Source of the DNA: Spongospora subterranea
Taxonomy: Eukaryota > Endomyxa > Phytomyxea > Plasmodiophorida > Plasmodiophoridae
Length of the DNA stretch: 12,937 nucleotides
NCBI GenBank assembly: GCA_900404475.1
Contig: OUQQ01000832.1
Coordinates: 1-12,937 of the forward strand
Direction of reading: 5' to 3'
The notes under the pieces are model-generated. The model saw only the letters and a list, made by a program, of their open reading frames with translations. It was not told the DNA's origin and searched no databases. Position 1 is the first letter of the stretch. Each line of letters begins with the position of its first letter. Below, one piece after another: positions 7,709 to 12,937 of this stretch. Position numbers and translations under genes: made by a program.

Positions 7709-8195
7709 GGTTCGTGTTACAGATTGCTGCTCCACAGTCAGAATATCTTCATCAGTTTACCGATTCGCTGTCTCACAGTCACATTACCACGAGTCCACTA
7801 TTCATGTTACGGACCCTGTCACAGTCAGATTATCCGACATTGTCCACGATTCATGTTACGGATCCTGTCTCACAGTCAGATTATCCGACATTGTCCACGA
7901 TTCATGTTACGGATCCTGTCTCACAGTCAGATTATCCGACATTGTCCACGATTCATGTTACGGATCCTGTCTCACAGTCAGATTATCCGACATTGTCCAC
8001 GATTCATGTTACGGATCCTGTCTCACAGTCAGATTATCCGACATTGTCCAAGATTCATGTTACGGATCCTGTCTCACAGTCAGATTATCCGACATTGTCC
8101 ACGATTCATGTTACGGATCCTGTCTCACAGTCATATTCCGACATCGTCCATGTTGCGAACGCTCCTGATTCATGTTACGGATCCTGTCTCACAGT
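7709..8195 (+). repeat. 51-bp minisatellite, six near-identical units plus decayed edges
   Basis: Six 51-base units begin at 7826, 7877, 7928, 7979, 8030 and 8081. Five are identical and the one at 8030 differs by a single base (CAAG for CACG). Every unit contains a BamHI-type GGATCC. The array decays outward: 7780-7825 (46 bases), 7739-7779 (41 bases) and a half unit from 7709 on the left; 8132-8195 (64 bases with an insertion) on the right. Because 51 is divisible by three, all three forward frames stay open through the array. One frame repeats the 17-residue unit SDYPTLSTIHVTDPVSQ. Whether any frame is translated cannot be told. The homogeneous centre implies recent expansion or gene conversion. 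Confidence 0.95.
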
Positions 8196-8498
8196 AGATT
8201 GATGAAGTCATATTTTGGGAGCAAGGTAAGTTTGAAAGAACGACGGCAAGAGCACAGTTGACCGCCAATATCAAGGGAGGTTTTTGAAACAAGTTCAAGG
8301 AATCAGTCAAGAAATCAAAAAACGGTTGAAACATGCTGCCAAGTGTAGGCGATTATTGTGCCGATTCCGCGGCTTCAATAATGGGATTACGAGCCGGATT
8401 CGAATGTCAGCAACACACACAATCTTGTGAAAATTCGTGGATAACAAAGAGAAACCCATAAGACTGAAACATAGCAGTAGAGATGGGTCGGATCAGGC
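8196..8498. other. stretch without a recognisable gene
   Basis: Nothing convincing is seen on either strand. A perfect donor-like AG|GTAAGT occurs at 8224-8231, just after the minisatellite, which would suit an exon end if the array were transcribed on the plus strand, but no partner acceptor or exon could be matched. Confidence 0.3.
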
Positions 8499-8651
8499 TC
8501 ATTCCCGACCTTTAGTGTGGAGAAACACCAGAATGTCTGTAAACTTTTCCTCATCTTTCTGCTGCAAAATTGCCAGGAGTTTGGCACCATGAGGCAAAGG
8601 TGGATAGCCATTTGTCAAAACACCTGTCAAAGTTATGATACCCTCATCCAT
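8499..8651 (-). pseudogene. 50-residue protein-like ORF, possible exon remnant
   Basis: On the minus strand ATG at 8651-8649 opens a 50-residue frame ending in TGA at 8499. The composition is convincingly protein-like, with a Pro-rich turn (NGYPPLPHGAK) followed by an amphipathic helix (LLAILQQKDEEKFTDILVFL). Immediately upstream is a T/G-rich stretch ending TCTAG, which could be a splice acceptor, so this may be an internal or terminal exon. Short pieces of similar quality lie further upstream on the same strand (for example GMAQEEMAAVCKRQREVN near 8700-8770), each closed by stops. The family is not recognised. It could be a remnant of a host gene or element. Confidence 0.33.
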
Positions 8652-8938
8652 CTAGACAAACAAACATCGACCCGAGCAACAGGGACCGCACATGACAGGG
8701 CCCTGCGTTTTCGTCTAATTTACTTCACGTTGACGCTTGCAGACTGCCGCCATTTCTTCCTGGGCCATTCCTGGATCATGTTCACAGTCATTGCTACGCA
8801 ATCAAGCCATGCCATATTTCCTATGCAGTTTCCACTTCCAGTAATTCGTCATGATACTTATCGGAACCGATACCCTTTTTATTTTCAAATCCACAACCAG
8901 TATGGGAGTCATCATTAGCTCGCTCCGATTTCCCGTGT

Positions 8939-9136
8939 TCAGCTGTGCAGGCAACATGGCGTGATGTTTTTCAACGGAAAGCGATGGCAGCCGTCGTCAC
9001 TGCACTTCAGACTTTCGTGCGAACCGTCAAGACATGTATATTTCTCAAATAATACACGCTTCATGATAGACTCCGACATGGCAACACTGGGAATTAGAAT
9101 GTGCACCATTTGGAACATGGACAGATCAAAGATCAT
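8939..9136 (-). pseudogene. Cys-containing ORF fragment downstream of copy B
   Basis: A 65-residue minus-strand frame begins within the dispersed repeat (HILIPSVAMSES near residues 12-23) and continues with a basic stretch and three spaced cysteines (CLDGSHESLKCSDDGCHRF, about residues 35-53), ending CCLHS. The Cys/His spacing is reminiscent of a small zinc-binding module but fits no family that I can name. It may be the C-terminal continuation of the coiled-coil protein after a frameshift. Confidence is low. Confidence 0.28.
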
Positions 9137-9300
9137 CGAAAAATGGGGGTACGTTGTTGCAAGAGTTGCACCTTTGTTTCGAGAGCAGCCATCGCCAGGG
9201 CGTGTGCGGCTGGAATCGTTGGTGATTCTGCCTTGCGTGGTATTTCCGCATTTGAACGCAATGATGACGCTTATTGTGACAATTGTGCAAAGTATTCAGG
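9078..9300 (-). repeat. dispersed coiled-coil repeat, copy B
   Basis: This segment is homologous over about 200 bases, on the same strand, to 3290-3480. On the minus strand the matching frame is open from 9270 down to TGA at 9133 and reads AESPTIPAAH, then AALETKVQLLQQRTP, against ESPTVQAAH and AALNAKVQHLQQLVTP in copy A. Immediately downstream, another minus-strand frame (9136-8939) carries a shared HILIP peptide and then a Cys-containing segment (C..GSHESLKC...GC). The shared peptides shift frame between the copies, so both are broken. Copy B lacks the inverted-repeat arms of copy A. The family is unidentified. Confidence 0.65.
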
Positions 9301-9356
9301 TAGAAAGTGTCAAAAAAGATCGTTAACAAATTGACGAGACAAATGTAAATTACGAC

Positions 9357-9605
9357 ATGCCTGCAAGAACGAAACGGACGTGTCTGCCGAAATCACACGA
9401 TCTGCGGATCGTCCGTCAAAATTGGACAATTAAAGTGACTGGTAATGTCTTCACTCGTGGCTACCCAAATGGCGTTGTGATGACGGTCCAAAAAAATGCA
9501 TGGATGGATGAGACCGTAATGGAAGAATGGGTCGAACCATCAACAACCGTGAATTTGAACCGGATTAATTGTCCAATTTTGACGGACGATCCGCAGATCG
9601 TGTGA
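9357..9605 (+). pseudogene. pogo/Tigger-type DDE transposase fragment
   Basis: An 82-residue frame spans the foldback. Only the loop part looks like protein: residues about 30-60 read TGNVFTRGYPNGVVMTVQKN followed by AWMDETVMEEWVEP. That matches the DDE_1 region (p.gvvv..q..aWm.e..m.eWl) found in pogo, Tigger and jerky-type transposases, which cut and paste DNA through three acidic residues. The DSF.GH block with the next catalytic Asp, expected just after, is not present; the frame enters the right arm instead. There is no N-terminal helix-turn-helix. It is an internal scrap, not a functional enzyme. The start ATG is arbitrary. Confidence 0.62.
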
Positions 9606-9629
9606 TTTCGGCAGACACGTCCGTTCGTT
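9368..9629. repeat. foldback: 65-bp near-perfect inverted repeat
   Basis: Left arm 9368-9433 (66 bases) and right arm 9565-9629 (65 bases) are exact reverse complements except for one extra A in the left arm (AACGAAACGG against AACGAACGG). The loop is 131 bases (9434-9564). Outside the arms CTGCA is seen on the left (9361-9365) with a matching TGCAG on the right at about 9635, but no clear target-site duplication. Such identity in a window where other repeats are strongly diverged implies that this is the youngest structure here or is kept by conversion. The loop carries the pogo-like transposase block described separately. Confidence 0.95.
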
Positions 9630-9692
9630 GAGCATTGCAGTCCGACAATTTCCATATTAGGTTCAACCTTGTCCATCAGGCTCTGGATATTA

Positions 9693-9977
9693 TTACGACG
9701 CGTTATTGGTGGAATTTGGCCTGCGCAGAAAAAATGTGCAGAGGGGTCTAAATCGCAATCTGACGCCATTTCTCTGGTGGACTTCATAATTATCTTCTTG
9801 CTCATTGATGCCAATGTTAGCGCTATGATGCGAAAGATTCTTCCCGATTTTCGACGACGGATACAACCTTGAAAGCGCATCCGGCAAGACATTCAGAATG
9901 CCTGGACGGCGGATGATTATAAAATCATACGACATAATGGTATGAATCCAATCGTAGTTGACTTGGTCGGAGGACAA
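9693..9977 (-). pseudogene. Ty3/gypsy RNase H C-terminal segment, inverted
   Basis: The minus strand reads YDFIIIRRPGILNVLPDALS followed by RLYP (about 9930-9850), the highly characteristic YDF.I.y.PGk.N..ADALSR motif that ends the RNase H/connection region of Ty3/gypsy polyproteins. The frame continues for about 50 residues (PSSKIGKNLSHHSANIGINE and on) without a recognisable H2C2 zinc finger. In an intact element this block directly follows the TDHRALAYLF block, which here lies on the plus strand just to the right. The two therefore stand head to head, with a breakpoint at about 9955-9975. The frame has no stop in the motif itself. Confidence 0.85.
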
Positions 9978-10584
9978 TTATTCAACGACACGGAAAGAGC
10001 TCATTTCAATCGTTTTCGCGCTGAAACTCTGTCATTTTTGTCTGGGGCGTCATTTTACTCTTTATACGGATCATCGAGCACTTGCATATTTATTTCCGCA
10101 AAATTCGGGCAAACTCTACTCGTGCCATCACGAAATTGCTAGAAGGTGAAGCACATATATGGGATCGTTACGTGCCAGGGGGTTCAGCGTTTCCTGAACG
10201 CCAAGATAACCGCTGCTCATCAGTCCGCTCCATTTTCGGTAAATGTTTGGACGACGCTTAAAGCCATTTGATGATTTTTCCGAAATTAACACCAGTTCTT
10301 TTCAAAGCGAGTATCAACGTGTCAAATATCGTTTATCATGGTTACAGAAGTCTTATTTCCGGCGATCCACGAGAAAAACTCATCTCACGCGACACGCATC
10401 CCAGGCAATCGCACATTATGCTAAAGCCAAACGCATTCTCAAGGAACAGTTTGCAGTCGCGTCATATGTCATGGTCGTTGATCCTACTCGGTCTTCCAAG
10501 ACCCAGCCTTTTATGAGGAGCCATATAAGATCCTGAAAAAGACATCAGGAGGCTCTTACCCATTTACTAGACAGTGACAACCTG

Positions 10585-10800
10585 TTGTATCGTCGTGCGG
10601 TCGCTCCATCGCAAATGAAGATTGTCAATCGCAACGATGACGACGGGTTCGTTGTTGACAAAATTATGGCACATCGCGGCACCTCTGGTCGTCGGTTCTT
10701 TAGGTTCGCTGGAAAGGTTTTAATCCTTCCGAAGACCGTTGGGAACCGTCACGAAACTGTATTGATCAACAAGTAATCGTCGATTACTGGGCTAGTTTAA
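10585..10800 (+). pseudogene. chromodomain of the gypsy integrase, frameshifted
   Basis: The frame from 10585 reads RRAVAPSQMKIVNRNDDDG, then FVVDKIMAHRG, the start of a chromodomain. After about 10712 the fitting sequence moves to another frame, giving KGFNPSEDRWEPS and ending VDYW near 10790. That matches the consensus Y.VKW.Gy....TWEp..n.......yw. The aromatic cage is altered: Tyr/Trp positions near the VKW box read Phe (RFFRFAGK). In chromoviruses this domain sits at the integrase C-terminus and binds methylated histone H3. The single frameshift would destroy it in this copy. Confidence 0.8.
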
Positions 10801-10832
10801 ATCCGAGCAAATAACCGATTTGCTGCATTTTC

Positions 10833-10845
10833 GGGGAGAGGGCAA
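10833..10845 (+). promoter_or_regulatory. polypurine tract-like run, possible 3' LTR edge
   Basis: A purine-rich run (GGGGAGAGGGCAA) lies some 40 bases after the chromodomain end and is followed by TG at 10846. In LTR elements the polypurine tract primes plus-strand DNA synthesis and is followed directly by the LTR, which begins TG. The position and composition fit. The far end of the LTR and a second copy were not found. Confidence 0.45.
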
Positions 10846-11391
10846 TGTCGTATTTTCCTCTGTGAAGTTATGTATAGTCCGATCGTTCTATATACATATC
10901 ACCAGGTACCCTTGGCGCCCAGAGTTCATATCTCAAATTTGAGCACATCCTTGATGGAATACTAAAACAATGTATCAGACAGCGCATTTCCAGCAGCCAA
11001 ATATCAAACATTGCAAACTCCATAGCCTCAAAGCTTCCATTGCGAAAACAGGTCATGACATCACAGAATCAAAGCAAAGACCGATCTCTGCAAGGTATGC
11101 AACGAAGTCGATCACTGAGTAAAATGAAGCAAGAACACGATGAAAAACAAGGCCAAAGCGGATCGTTGTCAAGCAATCAATGTTCACAAAGACAGTTAAC
11201 TCCTTTTACTCTGGTGTCATTATGGACAGCTATGGCCATGAGCGTGCCATTCAACAGCGTGCCTTGCAACATATTCCTAAATTAACGAAACACAGGGGAT
11301 CCAGATTTTTTATGTTTTATCAACAATAGTTTAGATCACTTGGAACCTCAAACCTGAATGCAATGTAAACAATCACATCCAGATTATTGAC
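10846..11391. other. possible LTR remnant and unexplained DNA
   Basis: The first part could be a degenerate 3' LTR of the chromovirus, but no matching 5' LTR is present to define it. An 81-residue plus-strand frame at 11040-11285 is polar and rich in Ser, Gln and Lys (RSLQGMQRSRSLSKMKQEHD) with no recognised domain. Nothing else is supported. Confidence 0.3.
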
Positions 11392-11817
11392 CTAGTATTC
11401 CCCGCCCACACCATTTGCAACCATCAAACCATGGTTAAAAAAAACCATCCATAACATATTTTTCGTCTCTCGGTTGGAGATCCCATCCGTTGTGATGAGA
11501 ATGTTTTGATCAGGCATGACTGCTGAAACTGGTCTAATGAAAAGAGGCCTGGACGTCATGGTGTAAGGGAAAATAATAACCTCAGGCGGCGGGGGCAGTG
11601 CGGAATGACAATAATTAGAGGGATGACGCTGTTCTGACATATTCGCGTCAGCCATGATCAGGTGTGAATTCGCACGCTGATTGGAAGGAAGCGCAACTGA
11701 CGCCGGAGCTGGAGGCAGATTTTTAAAAAACATCCAGCAACTTCTGACGGCCTGACATTTTTGAACTTGGACAGCCCCACTAGACAACCGTAAATTTGAT
11801 GCAATGTGAGGTGGCAC
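11392..11817 (-). CDS. hypothetical Pro-rich ORF of 141 residues
   Basis: The longest minus-strand frame here starts at ATG 11817. It has Pro-rich patches (NLPPAPASVALP near residues 33-44, ALPPPPEVIIFP near 73-84) and a hydrophobic/polar C-terminal half (RPVSAVMPDQNILITTDGIS). No domain, signal peptide or clear membrane helix is recognised. Its 5' end approaches the cysteine-rich inverted duplication to its right, so it may be another part of the same decayed element, or a host exon. The frame could be fortuitous. Confidence 0.25.
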   Translation of the reverse strand: MPPHIASNLRLSSGAVQVQKCQAVRSCWMFFKNLPPAPASVALPSNQRANSHLIMADANMSEQRHPSNYCHSALPPPPEVIIFPYTMTSRPLFIRPVSAVMPDQNILITTDGISNRETKNMLWMVFFNHGLMVANGVGGEY

Positions 11818-11842
11818 GTAGGTTGACCCAACTCAGTTCGTT

Positions 11843-12156
11843 ATGCACGTCGCAAAACGTACACTGATATTTAGATTGATGTCTTTTAATGCTGGAGTAT
11901 TGCCACATAAACAGCACGTAGGTCCTCAAGACGGTTGTTGTAAATAGTTTCTTCTCGTGGAAGATGTTTACGCAGCGCCATCTGCCTACCAACAGAAGCG
12001 GTTTCGAGGCGCCATGAACAAGGTGGCACGAGAAGAAAATATTTACATCAACCGTCTTGAGGACGTGATAATAATACATGTATATTGCTGTTTATGCGGC
12101 AATACTCCTTCAAGAGACATCAATCTAGCTATAAGTGTTCGTTATGCGACGGTCAT
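11843..12156. repeat. diverged inverted duplication, close arms
   Basis: The reverse complement of 11843-11959 aligns with 12027-12156. Shared blocks include CACGAGAAGAAA, CAACCGTCTTGAGGAC, GCTGTTTATG and GCGGCAATACTCC (GTGGC in the left copy), and AGACATCAATCTA. The right arm has an insertion of about 17 bases near 12064-12084. The 67-base spacer is itself weakly self-complementary (a GCGCC motif on each side), so the whole could fold into one long imperfect hairpin. Both copies encode the same Cys-rich peptide reading outward. Confidence 0.85.
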
Positions 12157-12324
12157 CTATGCATCAAAGTACGCCAGCCCGGGCGAAACAGCTGCTGGCA
12201 GATCTGCACACGAAACCTCGGCGGTTTTAAGGCAAGTATTTATTGCTGGCGCTTCAAGATTGGACAAAGACTGCACCTATGCTTAATATTCCAATGCATG
12301 TTGAAATCAACTGGATGGCGCTAA
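12060..12324 (+). pseudogene. Cys-rich zinc-ribbon-like fragment, possible transposase tail
   Basis: Reading outward on the plus strand, YCCLCGNTP (about 12083-12110) is followed, in another frame, by KRHQSSYKCSLCDGHLCIK (about 12110-12170), then PGRNSCWQIC. The C..C ... Y.C..C...LC.K pattern resembles the zinc-ribbon end of piggyBac-type (DDE_Tnp_1_7) transposases, where C..C...Y.C..C...LC...C..yH is usual. The left arm, on the minus strand, carries the equivalent CCLCGNTPALK and KRHQSKYQCTFCDVH. Both need frame changes, so both are broken. The family assignment is tentative, and other zinc-ribbon proteins would fit. Confidence 0.38.
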
Positions 12325-12578
12325 AGATGGCCTTAATCCACGCAGTTGTTTGAAATGGGACTCTTATTTCCGAACAGAGGGAGTATTGGTTTTGTTCGAA
12401 GGCCGCATGACGTCCATTTCCGGTCGCCTGTCTACGGTCATACAGTTACGGCCTACGGGTCAATGAATTAGTTACACTCCGTGCTCCTGATGTCAGACTC
12501 ATCGAGTCATTTACGGCATTGCGGGACGGTCCATCAAGTTCTGGGAAGGGTTTCCCCAACGTCATTCATCACGTTTCG
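12325..12578. other. spacer before the membrane-protein gene
   Basis: It lies between the cysteine-rich duplication and the start of the membrane-protein frame. From 12411 the same forward frame is open (no stop to 12578), so the stretch may be 5' UTR or upstream exon. No promoter element could be assigned with confidence. Confidence 0.3.
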
Positions 12579-12937
12579 ATGTTCGTCTCATCTACGAATT
12601 ATGATGAATCCACAAATGAACCAATATCCTCTATTCCTACACCCGATTCGAGCCAGTACCGGGGTACGATGCAGCCTCAATTTCATCAGGAATCTCCAAG
12701 TCCTGTCAAGTTAACACGTCCCAAGTGGCCAATCATCCTTAGTGCTGTCTTCGGTGCAATCATTGCGTTTGCTGTATTCGCTTGTTGTTTCATCGAACCC
12801 GATCCAGAGTTCGTCAAGGAAGCAGAGGATCTGGTCAGCAAACTTAATTTGTACTCAACTACTGTCCCAACAATAGATCAACGCCAAGAATATTTCGTGC
12901 AGTATAAGAATTTCATCGACAAATACGATAAAACTTC
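12579..12937 (+). CDS. type II single-pass membrane protein, 5' part
   Basis: An open frame from ATG 12579 runs to the window end without a stop (119 codons plus 2 bases). It stays open upstream to TGA 12408-12410, so an earlier exon is possible. Residues 1-49 are Ser/Pro/Gln/Thr-rich and polar with basic residues just before the membrane (KLTRPK). Residues 50-72 (WPIILSAVFGAIIAFAVFAC and on) form one clear transmembrane helix. Residues 73-119 are charged and helical (EPDPEFVKEAEDLVSKLN, then IDQRQEYFVQYKNFIDKY). A cytosolic basic N-terminus followed by one helix is the layout of type II proteins such as membrane-anchored peptidases or glycosyltransferases, but no catalytic domain is inside the window. 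The alternative start is ATG 12669. It has no stop and good composition, unlike the decayed DNA to its left. Confidence 0.65.
   Translation, partial: MFVSSTNYDESTNEPISSIPTPDSSQYRGTMQPQFHQESPSPVKLTRPKWPIILSAVFGAIIAFAVFACCFIEPDPEFVKEAEDLVSKLNLYSTTVPTIDQRQEYFVQYKNFIDKYDKT

Larger units (their letters stand above)
9955..10845 (+). mobile_element. Ty3/gypsy chromovirus, internally deleted
   Basis: In order on the plus strand: RNase H (YSTTRKELISIVFALK, then LGRHFTLYTDHRALAYLFPQ, 9970-10110), the integrase C-terminal region (KLLEGEAHIWDRYVP, then MFGRRLKPFDDF near 10243, then ASYVMVVDPTRSSK near 10460), the VAPSQ-type linker (about 10600), and a chromodomain (FVVDKIMAHRGTSGRRFFRF at 10648-10707, then GFNPSEDRWEPSRN in another frame). 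Chromodomains steer integration to particular histone marks. The RNase H C-terminus, H2C2 finger and integrase catalytic core are missing: RNase H jumps straight to integrase at about 10110-10120. Several frameshifts follow. A purine-rich tract and a TG follow the chromodomain, as expected near a 3' LTR. Confidence 0.87.

Noticed and set aside
7709..8195. CRISPR-like array
   Set aside because: Units are contiguous and identical, with no unique spacers; it is a minisatellite in eukaryotic DNA.
8226..8231. GTAAGT splice donor
   Set aside because: Perfect match to the donor consensus, but no exon or acceptor could be paired with it.
8517..8918. Plus-strand ORF of 133 residues
   Set aside because: No recognised domain, and the opposite strand gives more protein-like readings over 8499-8770.
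9101..9334. Plus-strand Cys-rich ORF of copy B (and 3341-3526 in copy A)
   Set aside because: It is conserved only as the reverse strand of the coiled-coil frame, whose peptide fits a real protein better.
9461..9892. Minus-strand ORF of 143 residues
   Set aside because: It crosses the foldback and the gypsy piece in a frame that does not carry either family's motifs.
10913..10920. TGGCGCCC as a primer-binding site
   Set aside because: It would make an LTR of only about 65 bases, and no internal element sequence follows.

Overview
The window is nuclear DNA from a eukaryote. It holds a spliced-looking gene, a SET-domain ORF, a partial membrane-protein gene and decayed copies of at least four transposon classes: Ty1/copia, a Ty3/gypsy chromovirus, a Penelope-like element and a pogo/Tigger-type DDE transposon. 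No bacterial gene organisation (operons, Shine-Dalgarno sites, CRISPR) is seen. This transposon mix with an F-box/ankyrin-like gene and a SMYD-like SET gene fits an early-diverging (zoosporic) fungus or a fungus-like protist, but the species cannot be told from sequence alone.

Layout. 1-138 (-): a short coiled-coil ORF ending exactly at the window edge. 157-612 (+): a SET-domain fragment with a cysteine post-SET tail. 613-930: a G-poor, pyrimidine-rich tract. 1334-2838 (+): the best gene, a probable two-exon F-box-like/ankyrin-repeat protein. From about 3.2 kb to 12.2 kb almost everything recognisable is degenerate mobile DNA or repeats: an inverted repeat with a coiled-coil ORF (3217-3591), a frameshifted copia pol (about 3605-5216, +), a Penelope-like reverse transcriptase piece abutting it (about 5217-5660, -), poorly explained DNA (5661-6916), a second inverted duplication (6985-7453), a 51-bp minisatellite (7709-8195), a second copy of the coiled-coil repeat (9078-9300), an almost perfect 65-bp foldback with a pogo transposase block in its loop (9368-9629), a rearranged chromovirus (about 9693-10845) and a third degenerate inverted duplication with a cysteine-rich zinc-ribbon-like motif (11843-12156). 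12579-12937 (+): the start of a type II single-pass membrane protein that runs off the end.

The genes do not form a pathway. The window reads as a transposon graveyard between host genes. Its most unusual property is that four separate inverted duplications, plus a head-to-head inversion of gypsy RNase H segments, lie within about 9 kb. That points to repeated foldback or inversion events, and to a possible source of hairpin RNA if the region is transcribed. No wholly new molecular system could be demonstrated. The closest candidates are the dispersed coiled-coil repeat family and the foldback element.
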